This document shows positions 8,947-18,629 of a DNA stretch of 64,000 bases, piece by piece; position 1 is the stretch's first letter, and every line of letters begins with the position of its first letter. This DNA is from Saprospirales bacterium (GTDB taxonomy: Bacteria; Bacteroidota; Bacteroidia; Chitinophagales; Saprospiraceae): contig JADJTT010000001.1 of assembly GCA_016711045.1 (NCBI GenBank), positions 62,001 through 126,000 on the forward strand, given 5' to 3'. The notes under the pieces are model-generated. The model was given only the letters and a program-made list of their open reading frames with translations, made no database searches and had not been told where the DNA came from. Made by a program: the position numbers and the translations under genes.

Positions 8947-9708
8947 ATGCGCGATTTTACTACTGCGATCTACCGCAATCTACTCGATCAGCTGAAGGCG
9001 CAAGGCTATGCCTTCCAAACCTTCTCCGAATACCTCCATGCCCCTATGGAGAAAGTCATCATGCTGCGCCATGATGTAGACGACCGCAAACTCCACTCCC
9101 TCGAGTTCGCAAGCATTCAACACGAAAAAGGGATCAAAGGCAGTTATTACTTCCGCATGGTGCCCCACAGTTTTGACGAAGCGGTGATCCGAGAGATCCA
9201 CGAATTGGGGCACGAAGTAGGTTACCATTATGAGGACATGGATTTTGCCCATGGCGATCCCCATAAGGCAATAAAGCTGTTTGAACAGCATTTGGAAAAG
9301 TTGCGGGCCGTGACGCCCATATCCACCATCTGCATGCATGGCAGTCCCCGGTCGAAGTACGACAATAAAGATGTGTGGAAGCACTACCAGTACCGGGATT
9401 ATGGTATTATTGGCGAGCCCTATTTCGACCTGGATTTTAGTAAAATCTTTTACCTGACCGATACAGGAAGGCGTTGGGATGGCCAGGCTGTAAGCGTGCG
9501 TGACCGGGTAAATTCACCTCAGGCACTAACCTTTCATTCCACAGCCCAGATCATTGACTACCTGGCGCAGGGAAAATTTCCCGATAAAGCCATGCTCAAT
9601 TTTCACCCACAACGCTGGACCGACGATCCCTACCTCTGGCAAAAGGAAAAATATATTCAGCAAGTAAAAAACCTGGTCAAATACTGGCTTATCAAATGGA
9701 GAGCGTAA
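8947..9708 (+). CDS. Polysaccharide deacetylase-like protein
   Basis: A protein of 253 residues from ATG 8947 (MRDFTTAIY); a TTG at 8941 overlapping the epimerase stop is possible. It has a NodB-like 'VIMLRHDVDDRKLHS' near residue 37 and 'GYHYEDMDFAHGDP', 'CMHGSPRSKYD' and 'NFHPQRWTDDPY' as probable metal or active-site segments. It resembles the short cytosolic deacetylase-like proteins of LPS/EPS clusters, which lack a signal peptide. It is a diverged paralogue of the gene at 12141. Its stop lies 13 bp inside the next gene. Confidence 0.75.
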   Translation: MRDFTTAIYRNLLDQLKAQGYAFQTFSEYLHAPMEKVIMLRHDVDDRKLHSLEFASIQHEKGIKGSYYFRMVPHSFDEAVIREIHELGHEVGYHYEDMDFAHGDPHKAIKLFEQHLEKLRAVTPISTICMHGSPRSKYDNKDVWKHYQYRDYGIIGEPYFDLDFSKIFYLTDTGRRWDGQAVSVRDRVNSPQALTFHSTAQIIDYLAQGKFPDKAMLNFHPQRWTDDPYLWQKEKYIQQVKNLVKYWLIKWRA

Positions 9709-10676
9709 TCAACAAACCCATTCCCGACACGGCCCCTCCCGAGGTAGCCCGGTTTTTGAATAAAAACCTGGAGGGCGCCCACAACTACCTGGTCAACCTG
9801 ACGCGGCTCAATGACATCCGGTACATCAACAAATTTTTGGAGTCAGCCAACCAACAACTCCCTTTGGAAGGCCGTTTTGCCGGCTGTGTGGAAGTATCGC
9901 AGCGCCGCAAGGAGCGGATCCTGAAAAAATACCCCAAGCCCTTCAATAAGCTATACTACGGGGCTGATTTCCTGGTGAAGCGGGTATGGCCAAAGCTGCC
10001 TTACCTTCGCGGCTCCTACTTCGCACTGACACAAGGACGCAACCGGGTTGTATCGGAGATGGAAACCTATGGCCGGTTGTATTCCTGTGGGTTCCGGCTC
10101 GTGGATACGATCGAGCACGAAGAGAAGCTGTATTTCATCGCCGAAAAAACGGGGGAACCGGCCTACAATACAGAAGCTACCTACGGGCCACTGATCAACC
10201 TGCGACGGGTGGGGCAACATGGTAAACTATTCAAAGTGTACAAGATGCGCACGATGTCGCCCTATTCGGAGTATATCCAACAATTTATTTATGAGCGGAA
10301 CGGCTACGACGGAGGCGATAATTTCAAGGATGATACGCGGATTACCACCCTGGGGCAGTTTATGCGAAAATACTGGATCGACGAGCTGCCTATGATCTGG
10401 AACCTGGTCAGGGGCGACCTCAAGATCTTTGGCGTCCGGCCGGTGAGCGCTCATTACCTGAGCCTGTTTCCGGAAGAATTTCAGGAATACCGGAAAAAAT
10501 TCAAGCCCGGATTGATCCCTCCGGTGTATGTCGAGGTACCTAACACATTCGACGAGATCTGGCAAATTGAACAGCGATACCTGGAAGCTTATGAGCAAGC
10601 GCCCCTGAAAACCGACCTGCACTATTTGGGAAAGGCGTTTTACAATATCTTTATCAAGCGGGTGAGAAGCTCCTGA
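9696..10676 (+). CDS. Initiating sugar (phosphoglycosyl) transferase, copy 1
   Basis: A protein of 326 residues. The C-terminal 170 residues are a bacterial sugar-transferase domain (PF02397): 'RRVGQHGKLFKVYKMRTMSP', then 'DDTRITTLGQFMRKYWIDELP' with the catalytic Asp-Glu dyad, and 'GDLKIFGVRPVS'. Enzymes of this family move a phospho-sugar from UDP-sugar to undecaprenyl phosphate. The N-terminal 150 residues ('NLTRLNDIRYINKFLE', 'YGRLYSCGFRLV') replace the usual hydrophobic re-entrant helix with a charged region and no clear membrane segment. A close paralogue follows at 11017. Confidence 0.85.
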   Translation: MESVINKPIPDTAPPEVARFLNKNLEGAHNYLVNLTRLNDIRYINKFLESANQQLPLEGRFAGCVEVSQRRKERILKKYPKPFNKLYYGADFLVKRVWPKLPYLRGSYFALTQGRNRVVSEMETYGRLYSCGFRLVDTIEHEEKLYFIAEKTGEPAYNTEATYGPLINLRRVGQHGKLFKVYKMRTMSPYSEYIQQFIYERNGYDGGDNFKDDTRITTLGQFMRKYWIDELPMIWNLVRGDLKIFGVRPVSAHYLSLFPEEFQEYRKKFKPGLIPPVYVEVPNTFDEIWQIEQRYLEAYEQAPLKTDLHYLGKAFYNIFIKRVRSS

Positions 10677-11016
10677 GAAGGGAGGAACAACCGGATGGAA
10701 CGAGAAATCTTACCCGTATAGTGCTTAAAAACAATGACTTGGAAACGACATATTTTGAATTATTATATAAATTGCTGAAAATCAGCATTCTTATTAAGAA
10801 AATAAATGAGTTATTACTTGCTCTTTCATAAAATATCCGATAATTTTATCACCTGAAAGCTTTTGCCCGATTGCTACGGGCCGCACTACATTTTTCCCAA
10901 ATACTGATTTACCTAAATCCGGATTAATGCTGGAAATTAGCACTTTCCAGGCCTATGAGATATATACCCCACTCGAAAGAGTATAGAAACCAAATACTTT
11001 ACAATTTTATAATCTC
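10677..11016. other. AT-rich intergenic region between sugar transferase copies
   Basis: 340 bp without a convincing gene. It is much more AT-rich than its surroundings and holds small inverted repeats (GCTGAAAATCAGC and GCCCG...CGGGC). It probably carries a terminator or promoter that splits the cluster into two transcription units. No clear TAnnTTTG element was found by eye. Confidence 0.5.
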
Positions 11017-12102
11017 ATGTCTTTAATAACGACGCAACACAAATTGCGGCGGGAGGTAAAGGATAATACCATACCCTCTTCGCTGATACGCTTTGCCAGG
11101 CGGGTGACGGAGGAAACGAATAACTGCAATCAGATCGTTGTCAATAGCCGCATACCGCTTCCCAAGAGCAGCACTTTTCGATACGGAATTTCCCCTGAAA
11201 GAGGTTCGGAATGCATTATCAATCTGACCGGTCTCAACGATATCCGCTATGTAAATAAGTTTTTGGAAAGCGTCAATGAGCAGTTGCCGCCGGAAAGCTT
11301 TTTTGCCGGATCGGTCGAAACCGCACAAGCACGGGAAGAACGCATACTGGCATCCATCCCTTCTCCATTGAGAAAGCCCTATCTGTTTTTGGACTACGTG
11401 GTAAACCGGGTATGGCCCAAACTCCCCTATCTGAAAAAACTATATTTCCTGGTGACCAATGGCCACAACCGGGTCATGTCAGAGATGGAAACCTATGGCC
11501 GCTTATACTCCTGTGGTTTCCGTCTCGTGGAAAGCAAAGAGATCAATGGAAGGTTGCACTTCATCGTACAAAAAGTGAAGGAGCCGGAGTACAACAAGGA
11601 GGCTACATACGGCCCCCTGATCAAACTCAGACGAGTGGGGAAAAACGGGAAACTGGTCAACGTGTACAAAATGCGCACCATGTCTCCCTACTCCGAATAT
11701 GTGCAAGGCCTCATCTACGAATGGCATGGGTTGGGAAATGGCGCCAAATTCAAAGACGATCCCCGCATCACGCCGGTAGGAAGTTTTATGCGCAAATATT
11801 GGATCGATGAATTGCCCATGCTATACAACTTAGTACGGGGCGACTTGAAGATCTTTGGCGTTCGCCCCATCAGTCCACACTACTTTAGCCTTTATCCGCA
11901 GGAATTTCAGGAATTTCGGAAACAGTTCAAACCCGGGTTAATCCCACCCGTGTATGTCGAGGTTCCAAACAGCCTGGAAGATACCGTCGATATCGAACGG
12001 CGCTACCTGGAGGCTTATAAAAAAAGACCGCTACTAACAGATCTTCGATACACGTATCAGGCCTTATACAACATCCTGATCAAAAGGGTTCGAAGCCATT
12101 AA
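11017..12102 (+). CDS. Initiating sugar (phosphoglycosyl) transferase, copy 2
   Basis: A protein of 361 residues and a clear paralogue of the protein at 9696. From 'NLTGLNDIRYVNKFLE' to the end the two align almost without gaps, with the same 'YGRLYSCGFRLV', 'KMRTMSPYSEYV', 'FMRKYWIDELPM' (Asp-Glu dyad) and 'GDLKIFGVRPIS'. It has about 60 extra N-terminal residues unlike copy 1. The role is the same: first phospho-sugar transfer to a lipid carrier. Two copies suggest two glycans or two starting sugars. It has its own AT-rich upstream region. Confidence 0.85.
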   Translation: MSLITTQHKLRREVKDNTIPSSLIRFARRVTEETNNCNQIVVNSRIPLPKSSTFRYGISPERGSECIINLTGLNDIRYVNKFLESVNEQLPPESFFAGSVETAQAREERILASIPSPLRKPYLFLDYVVNRVWPKLPYLKKLYFLVTNGHNRVMSEMETYGRLYSCGFRLVESKEINGRLHFIVQKVKEPEYNKEATYGPLIKLRRVGKNGKLVNVYKMRTMSPYSEYVQGLIYEWHGLGNGAKFKDDPRITPVGSFMRKYWIDELPMLYNLVRGDLKIFGVRPISPHYFSLYPQEFQEFRKQFKPGLIPPVYVEVPNSLEDTVDIERRYLEAYKKRPLLTDLRYTYQALYNILIKRVRSH

Positions 12103-12140
12103 AACGCTACTTGCACGCTAACAAATTAACTCATGAACCT

Positions 12141-12917
12141 ATGGAATTACATCAACCCTTTATCACCTCTCCAGCACTAAAAATGCCACCCCGAAACCGA
12201 GAAAACCAAGGAAATCACCTGGGTTCTTACGAAGATTTCTTGCAGGCTTTTAAAGCCCAGGGGTACCAATTCCTCTTTTTCCAGGAACTGGATAACCCTG
12301 AAGGGCAAATAGTGTTGCGGCACGATGTAGACTTCGATACGCAATTTGCCCTGGAAATGGCCTGGATTGAGCACAGCATGGGAATTAAATCGACGTATTT
12401 CTTCATGCTCCGCTCCAACTTCTACAATGTCATGGCCCCAAAAGACTTTAACAACATCCTCAATATCCGGGAGCTGGGCCATCAGATCAGCGTCCATTTT
12501 GACCCCACTATCTACGAGAATTTTCAGGAAGGATTGACGCAGGAAATCTCCATGTTTGAAAACTGCTTCAAGGAAAAAGTGCAGGTCATCAGTTTCCACC
12601 GCCCCAGCGTGGACTACCAGAACTACGATGCGCCTATTGCAGGCATTGAACATACGTATCAATCCAAGTACTTCAGAAATATCAAATACTTCTCAGATTC
12701 GACCGGGATATGGCGTTTTGGCCACCCCACCGATTCGGAAGAATTCCAGAACCGGCAGTCTCTCCATGTGCTGATTCATCCGATTTGGTGGATGATCAAC
12801 GGCAATTCCAATCTCAAAAAATTGGAGGCCTATTTCGCCCAGCGGATTGATTCTCTCAAGCAGGAATTTTCTACAAACTGTATCCCGTTTAGGAAAATAG
12901 AGGAGCGTGTTGGATAA
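12141..12917 (+). CDS. Polysaccharide deacetylase-like protein
   Basis: A protein of 258 residues from ATG 12141 (MELHQPF). Its signature 'IVLRHDVDFDTQFAL' near residue 58 matches 'LRHDVDD' of the protein at 8947; it is followed by 'GIKSTYFFMLRSNFYN', 'GHQISVHFDP', 'SFHRPSV' and 'VLIHPIWWM', which keep the NodB-like Asp and His pattern. It has no signal peptide. The last 11 bp overlap the formyltransferase. Deacetylation would expose the amine that the next enzyme could formylate, which makes the pair a plausible two-step module (inference). Confidence 0.75.
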   Translation: MELHQPFITSPALKMPPRNRENQGNHLGSYEDFLQAFKAQGYQFLFFQELDNPEGQIVLRHDVDFDTQFALEMAWIEHSMGIKSTYFFMLRSNFYNVMAPKDFNNILNIRELGHQISVHFDPTIYENFQEGLTQEISMFENCFKEKVQVISFHRPSVDYQNYDAPIAGIEHTYQSKYFRNIKYFSDSTGIWRFGHPTDSEEFQNRQSLHVLIHPIWWMINGNSNLKKLEAYFAQRIDSLKQEFSTNCIPFRKIEERVG

Positions 12918-13899
12918 TATTGCCGTTTTTGGCTGCAAAGCCACTACGTTTTTCTTACTGGAAAATCTCCAGATCCCATTCCCCGTCCGGCATCTGATCA
13001 CGATCAGCCCGGACCTGGGGAAGCGGAATGAGGTAGCTGATTACCTGGATTTGAAAGAAGCGGCCCAAGCCCGGGGTGTCCAGGTTTATCAGGCAAAAAC
13101 GTACTCACTAAAAAACGAAGAAGACCAGGATTACCTCCGCTCTTTGCGGTTGGACCTGGCCTTTGTCATCGGCTGGCAGCGATTGTTGCCAGCCGATGTT
13201 CTTTCAGGACTTCGTATCGGCGCCTTCGGCATGCATGGCAGCTCGATGAACCTTCCCCTCGGCAGAGGCCGATCGCCTATGAACTGGTCGATCATCGAAG
13301 GCAGGAAGGTGTTTTACACCAATCTGTTCCGGTACGATCCGGGTGTAGACTCCGGCGATGTGCTCGATACGTTTAAGTTCGAGATCACAGATCGCGATAC
13401 GGCCGAGACCATGCACTTCAAGAATACCCTGGCCATGAAGTACCTCATTGAGCGAAACATCGACCGCCTCGTCCGCAATGATTTTCAGACCACCCCACAG
13501 GACGCTTCCCTCACCCCCACGTACTACCCCAAACGTACCCCTGCCGACAGCCTGATCAATTGGGAATTGGACGTGCACGCCCTGGAACGATTCATCCGGG
13601 CAGTTACCCGTCCATTCAACGGGGCTTTTACGTTTGTCGGCGATCAGCCCATTACCATCCTCGACGCGCAGGTCTTCGACCTCCATGAGTTTGGATATGC
13701 TGCGCTCCCTTCCGGTACCGTAGCTGCCGTTTTTGAAAACGGCAAATTCCTCGTCAAATGCTTCGGCGGATTATTGTTGGTACACACCTACGAAGCCGGC
13801 TTTGAGGTAAAACGCAGTATGCAGTTTCAGTACAACGGCCTCTCCCCGAGGGCGTTTGAGCGAAATATCCACGGGTATTTCGACCTTCCGGAGCACTAG
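12907..13899 (+). CDS. Formyltransferase family protein (probable sugar N-formyltransferase)
   Basis: A protein of 330 residues starting at GTG 12907 (or TTG 12910). It has the folate-dependent formyltransferase core: 'FGMHGSSMNLPLGRGRSPMNW' at about 108-127, then 'DPGVDSGDVLD' at 144-154. The catalytic His110 and Asp148 are in place, but the Asn two residues before His in Fmt/ArnA is Gly here. This G-x-H form occurs in some sugar formyltransferase-like proteins. A C-terminal Fmt-like domain follows ('PADSLINWELDVHALERFIRA'). It probably formylates an amino sugar; tRNA formylation is unlikely given the context. Confidence 0.8.
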   Translation: MLDNIAVFGCKATTFFLLENLQIPFPVRHLITISPDLGKRNEVADYLDLKEAAQARGVQVYQAKTYSLKNEEDQDYLRSLRLDLAFVIGWQRLLPADVLSGLRIGAFGMHGSSMNLPLGRGRSPMNWSIIEGRKVFYTNLFRYDPGVDSGDVLDTFKFEITDRDTAETMHFKNTLAMKYLIERNIDRLVRNDFQTTPQDASLTPTYYPKRTPADSLINWELDVHALERFIRAVTRPFNGAFTFVGDQPITILDAQVFDLHEFGYAALPSGTVAAVFENGKFLVKCFGGLLLVHTYEAGFEVKRSMQFQYNGLSPRAFERNIHGYFDLPEH

Positions 13900-13997
13900 T
13901 TCCTTCCGCTCCCCTTCCCATTTCTTTTTCTTCCCCGTAAAATTTGCGATTTTTGCCATGGAGACGGAATTTTCCGTCGACAGAAAGGGCGAAACAC

Positions 13998-16703
13998 GTG
14001 TACAAATTTTCTATTCTGATCGGATTTTTCCTTCTGACGGCAGGGGTCCATGCCGCAGGACAGGAAATTCCCCGCGTACACGCTTTCACCAGCCAGGAAT
14101 ACCAGGCCCAACGCCAAAACTGGTCCATCACCCAGGCAACCGACCGGTGGATGTACTTTGCCAATTCGGCAGGTGTGCTCGAATACGACGGCAATCGTTG
14201 GCAATTACTTCCGCTGCCGAACCGGCAGGTGGCCCGGGCCGTCGGGTATGCCAGGGAGAAAGTATTCTGCGGCGGCTTCGCCGAATTTGGCTTCTGGGAA
14301 AAAAGCCATCTCGGCAGCTGGACCTATACCTCCCTTAGCCAGTCCCTCAAAAGTGAAAAAGCCGAAACCGAAGAGATCTGGCACATCCTGGCCAATAAGG
14401 ATTTCGTCCTCTTCCAGTCCTTTTCCACGATATTCCTGTACGACTACGAAAAAGTTACCATCCTTACCCCTCCCGGTAACATCATGTTCGTGCAGCAAAT
14501 TGAAGACCGGCTCTTGTTCCAGGTGTTGGATAAAGGCCTCTACGAGCTCCTGCCAGGCAATTCCTTCCGGTTTGTGGAAGGAAGCGAAATACTGGCCCCT
14601 ACCACTGTTTCCATCCTGCTTCCCCTCTTCGAAGGCCAATTTCTGGCTGGCACCAACAACCACGGCATTTTCCTCTACCGGAATGGCCGGTTTACCCCAT
14701 GGGACAATCCCCTCAACGCACAACTCAAAAAAACGCAACTCAATAAAGGATTGGTGCTGCAGGACGGCGGCTTAGCCCTCGGCACCATCCTCGACGGATT
14801 GTTCGTCTTAAACCCGGATGGCACGCCCCGTTTTCACCTCAGCCAGGAAAACGGGCTGCAAAACAATACGGTGCTGGCCCTTTTTGAGGACCAGGACCAC
14901 AACCTCTGGGTAGGCCTTGATAAAGGGATCGACCTCGTGGAGATCCGCTCGCCCCTCACCTATTATACGGATCGGCTTGGGAAAACAGGGACGATTTATT
15001 CGGCAGCCCTCTTTGAAGGGCAATTGTACCTCGGAACTAACCAGGGCGTCTTTTACAAAGATTGGCCTGCGGAAAAAGGAACCTTTCAATTGGTGGAAGG
15101 CACGCAGGGACAGGTTTGGGAACTGCAGGTTTTTGACGGACAACTCCTTTGCGGGCACAACGAAGGAACCTTTCTCATTGAAGACCGGAAATCCCGAAAA
15201 ATTTCATCGATCAAAGGAGGGTGGAGAACCCTGCGCCATCCCGAACGGTCAGATCTGTTGGTTCAGGGGTCCTACAACGGCATTGTTATCTTTCAAAAAG
15301 ATGCCCGGGGGCGATGGGAATTTTCCCACCGGGTGGATGGATTCCTCGAACCCATCAAAGAGCTGTGTTTCGATCCAGCCGGCAACCTTTGGGCCGTGCA
15401 CTCCCACCGCGGACTCCATCGCATCAAGCTTGGAAGCAATGCCTTGCGGGTGGAAGAGATCCGCCATTTTGAGCGCGACAGTGGGCTTCCCACCGAATTC
15501 AACGTCCATATCTTCGTCCTAAACGACACTTTTGTCATCCATTCAGACACCTCATTCTTCACCTTCCGGGAGGAAAGCCAATCACTGGAGCCGATTGCAG
15601 CTATCAACCACATTCCCCTTCCTGGAAAATCCAGAATACATCCCGGCACGAACACCGATTGGTTTATTTCCAGGGAAAATGAACTGGATTACATCCATGA
15701 AGGCATCGTTCACCGGCTCGAAGTACAACTCGTGCCCGGCGATGAACATATCGTCAGCCTTGCAAACGGGCTCTACCTGTTTTGCCTCAATGACGGCTAC
15801 GCCCTTTTGCGGGAAACTGACCGGCCTCATCTGAAGTTTCCGCAGGAAATCCATCCGGTGTTGCGTACGGTAGAGAAATACGGGAAAAACGGATACCGCT
15901 TTTCGGTTGCCTGCCCGCAATTCACCCAAGAGGCCCTCTTCCGATACAAGCTGGATGGATACGATCCGGGCTGGACCAGCTGGAATCCTGCCTCTATTAA
16001 AGAATATATGAACCTGCCTCCGGGCAACTACCAGTTTCATGTACAATCCAATTGCTCAGAGGCCAGTTCGGTATTTTCATTCACCATCCCACCCCCCTGG
16101 TACCTCAGTAAATGGGCCGCCCTCCTGTACCTTCTGATCGGGGCAGGGCTGGGATGGGGCTTATACCTGATCAGCCAACGGCGGCTGTCGCGACAACTCC
16201 GGAAATTGGAAACGGAAAAAATGCGTGAATTGGACAAAGAGCGCATGAAGGCTTCCAATGAGCGGCTGCATATGGAGATCAGCAGCAAGAATAATGAGTT
16301 GGCCAACTCGACCATGAACCTGATCCGGAAAAACGAAACCCTGAGCAAAATAAAGGCAGCGCTCCAAAAACTACCGGAAGCAGAAAAACCATCGAGAGAG
16401 CTGAAAAAATTACTCCGACTGATCGACGAACACATTACCAGCGACCACGACTGGGAGTTGCTGGAAGAAAGCTTCAACCATGTGCACGGAAATTTTTTCA
16501 AAAAATTAAAGGCACAATATACAGATCTCACCCCCGGCGATCTCCGCCTGGCTGCCTACCTGAAAATGAACCTCACCTCCAAAGAGATTGCACAGCTGCT
16601 CAACCTCAGCATCCGTGGCGTGGAAAACAAGCGCTACCGGCTTCGCAAAAAACTCAACCTGACCGAAGAGACCAACCTGACGGAATTTATGATCCAATTT
16701 TGA
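13998..16703 (+). CDS. Membrane-bound propeller sensor with LuxR-type DNA-binding domain
   Basis: A protein of 901 residues from GTG 13998, chosen because it gives a clean signal peptide (MYKFSILIGFFLLTAGVHAA). A periplasmic beta-propeller follows, with Reg_prop motifs such as 'NNTVLALFEDQDHNLWVG'; then a Y_Y_Y domain near 630-700 ('LFRYKLDGYDPGWTSW'); a transmembrane helix at about 707-727; a coiled coil; and a C-terminal LuxR helix-turn-helix near 845-890 ('LTSKEIAQLLNLSIRGVENKR'). There is no histidine kinase. It most likely senses an oligosaccharide in the periplasm and activates the glucan genes just downstream. Confidence 0.88.
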   Translation: MYKFSILIGFFLLTAGVHAAGQEIPRVHAFTSQEYQAQRQNWSITQATDRWMYFANSAGVLEYDGNRWQLLPLPNRQVARAVGYAREKVFCGGFAEFGFWEKSHLGSWTYTSLSQSLKSEKAETEEIWHILANKDFVLFQSFSTIFLYDYEKVTILTPPGNIMFVQQIEDRLLFQVLDKGLYELLPGNSFRFVEGSEILAPTTVSILLPLFEGQFLAGTNNHGIFLYRNGRFTPWDNPLNAQLKKTQLNKGLVLQDGGLALGTILDGLFVLNPDGTPRFHLSQENGLQNNTVLALFEDQDHNLWVGLDKGIDLVEIRSPLTYYTDRLGKTGTIYSAALFEGQLYLGTNQGVFYKDWPAEKGTFQLVEGTQGQVWELQVFDGQLLCGHNEGTFLIEDRKSRKISSIKGGWRTLRHPERSDLLVQGSYNGIVIFQKDARGRWEFSHRVDGFLEPIKELCFDPAGNLWAVHSHRGLHRIKLGSNALRVEEIRHFERDSGLPTEFNVHIFVLNDTFVIHSDTSFFTFREESQSLEPIAAINHIPLPGKSRIHPGTNTDWFISRENELDYIHEGIVHRLEVQLVPGDEHIVSLANGLYLFCLNDGYALLRETDRPHLKFPQEIHPVLRTVEKYGKNGYRFSVACPQFTQEALFRYKLDGYDPGWTSWNPASIKEYMNLPPGNYQFHVQSNCSEASSVFSFTIPPPWYLSKWAALLYLLIGAGLGWGLYLISQRRLSRQLRKLETEKMRELDKERMKASNERLHMEISSKNNELANSTMNLIRKNETLSKIKAALQKLPEAEKPSRELKKLLRLIDEHITSDHDWELLEESFNHVHGNFFKKLKAQYTDLTPGDLRLAAYLKMNLTSKEIAQLLNLSIRGVENKRYRLRKKLNLTEETNLTEFMIQF

Positions 16704-16790
16704 GTGGCGTAGTAGTAGTGAGGTGTATTTTTTGGAAGCCCACCTCAGAAGGACTAACTTCCATTCGAATTAGTTTGAGAAGCCCCAACC

Positions 16791-18629
16791 ATGAGAATAC
16801 CCTTACTAGTTGCGCTCCTGCTGGCAGGAATGGGAGCGAGTTTAGCTCAACCGGCTCCCCCCACAGGCCTGGAAGGAAAAGCGTATGAACAGCATGTAGA
16901 ATTTTCCTGGACTGCCAACACAGAACCCAATCTGGCCGGCTACCGGGTGTATCGTTCCGTAAACGGCGGCGCCGTGGAATGGGTCGCCAATGTGTCGAGT
17001 GCGATAACCTCTTATATGGATTTCACAGGCACCCTCGGGGAGAACCTCAATTTCCAATACCAACTGAAAGCACATACCATTAATGGCCAGGAATCGGGAC
17101 TCTCGAGTCCTCTTCCCCTGGTCACCAGTACCATGTCGGATCCGCAATTTCTCGACATGGTTCAAGAGTACACCTTCCGGTATTTTTGGGATTTCGCCCA
17201 CCCCGTTTGCGGCATGGCCCGCGAGCGAAATACTTCGGGCGATATCGTCACCACCGGAGGCACCGGATTTGGCATCATGGCGATTCTGGTGGGCATCGAG
17301 CGGGGATTCATCACCCGGGAAGCCGGGCTGAACCGGCTCATTCAAATTGCTTCCTTCCTGCAATATGCCGACCGCTTTCATGGCGTTTGGCCACATTGGA
17401 TGAATGGAACGACGGGCAACGTGATCCCATTCAGTACCTACGACGACGGAGGCGATCTGGTAGAGACTTCCTTTCTATTGCAAGGCCTGCTCACCGCCCG
17501 CCAGTATTTCGATCAGGATGACCCCATAGAGGAAGCGTTTCGCGACCTGGTCACCTCCCTTTGGGAAGATGTGGATTTCAACTTCTATCGCAAACAGGTC
17601 AACAACTTTCTGTATTGGCACTGGTCGCCCAACTATGCCTGGCAAATGAATTTTCCGATCCGGGGCTTCAATGAAGCCATGATCATTTATATCCTGGCCA
17701 TTGCATCCCCTACGCATGGCGTACCAGCCAGCCTTTATCACACCGGGTGGGCAGGCGCTAGCTACACCAATGGAAATTCCTACTACGGGTATAAACTGGA
17801 TGTGGGGCCCTACCGTGGAGGCCCGTTGTTCTTTGCACACTATTCCTACCTGGGGTTCGATCCCCGCTTAAAAAGGGATGCCTACGCCAATTATTTTATC
17901 CGCAATCGCAACCATACCTACATCAATCGCGAATACTGTATCGAGAATCCCGAAGGACACGAAGGCTACGGAGAAAATAGCTGGGGACTGACAGCCAGTG
18001 ATAACCCCTGGGGCTACCTGGCTCATGAACCAACTGCCGGTGGCGACAACGGCACGATCACGCCTACTGCAGCCCTCTCTTCCATGCCCTATACGCCCAA
18101 TGAAAGTATCGCTGCATTGAAGCACTTCTACCGCGAATACGGTTCCGGGCTTTGGGGTCCTTACGGATTTTACGATGCCTTTAACCCCGACCAAAACTGG
18201 TTCGCCAATTCTTACCTGGCCATCGACCAGGGACCTATTGTATGCATGATCGAAAACTACCGCACGGGCCTTTTGTGGGAAAAATTTATGGCCAACCCCG
18301 AGATCCAATCCGCACTGGATGCCATCGGCTTTGTGCCCGATTCAACCGAAGTAGCGGTGCTTGAACGACCGCTTTACACCATGGATGCGACCATCTTCCC
18401 AAACCCGGCCCTGGCCGGAAACAGCATAACCCTGGAACTGAGCGTTCTAAAAATAACGGGAATTGATATTTCTATACACGATTGGACCGGTCGAACGGTC
18501 AGCGTCATTCCTGCCCCGACAACCGGAATGCCTGGAATTTACCAGCTACAAATACCCACCGAAAACCTGCCGCCTGGCATGTATTTCCTAAAGATCAACG
18601 AGGATGCTTTCCAAATCCTCCTCTTCTAA
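16791..18629 (+). CDS. GH144-like (glucoamylase-domain) secreted glucanase with T9SS tail
   Basis: A protein of 612 residues: signal peptide (MRIPLLVALLLAGMGASLAQ), a fibronectin-III-like domain (about 22-110), then the PF10091 'glycoamylase' (alpha/alpha)6 domain (about 120-520; 'TFRYFWDFAHP', 'TGGTGFGIMAILVG', 'YDDGGDLVETSFLLQGLL', 'IDQGPIVCMIENYRTG'). Family GH144 endo-beta-1,2-glucanases of Bacteroidota have this domain. The tail from about 530 ('IFPNPALAGNS', 'LPPGMYFLKI') is a type A T9SS sorting domain, so it is exported to or beyond the surface. A shorter paralogue is at 21918. Confidence 0.85.
   Translation: MRIPLLVALLLAGMGASLAQPAPPTGLEGKAYEQHVEFSWTANTEPNLAGYRVYRSVNGGAVEWVANVSSAITSYMDFTGTLGENLNFQYQLKAHTINGQESGLSSPLPLVTSTMSDPQFLDMVQEYTFRYFWDFAHPVCGMARERNTSGDIVTTGGTGFGIMAILVGIERGFITREAGLNRLIQIASFLQYADRFHGVWPHWMNGTTGNVIPFSTYDDGGDLVETSFLLQGLLTARQYFDQDDPIEEAFRDLVTSLWEDVDFNFYRKQVNNFLYWHWSPNYAWQMNFPIRGFNEAMIIYILAIASPTHGVPASLYHTGWAGASYTNGNSYYGYKLDVGPYRGGPLFFAHYSYLGFDPRLKRDAYANYFIRNRNHTYINREYCIENPEGHEGYGENSWGLTASDNPWGYLAHEPTAGGDNGTITPTAALSSMPYTPNESIAALKHFYREYGSGLWGPYGFYDAFNPDQNWFANSYLAIDQGPIVCMIENYRTGLLWEKFMANPEIQSALDAIGFVPDSTEVAVLERPLYTMDATIFPNPALAGNSITLELSVLKITGIDISIHDWTGRTVSVIPAPTTGMPGIYQLQIPTENLPPGMYFLKINEDAFQILLF

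Noticed and set aside
12907..13899. Housekeeping methionyl-tRNA formyltransferase
   Set aside because: Active-site Asn missing, and the gene overlaps a deacetylase in an EPS cluster with no def or other translation gene nearby.
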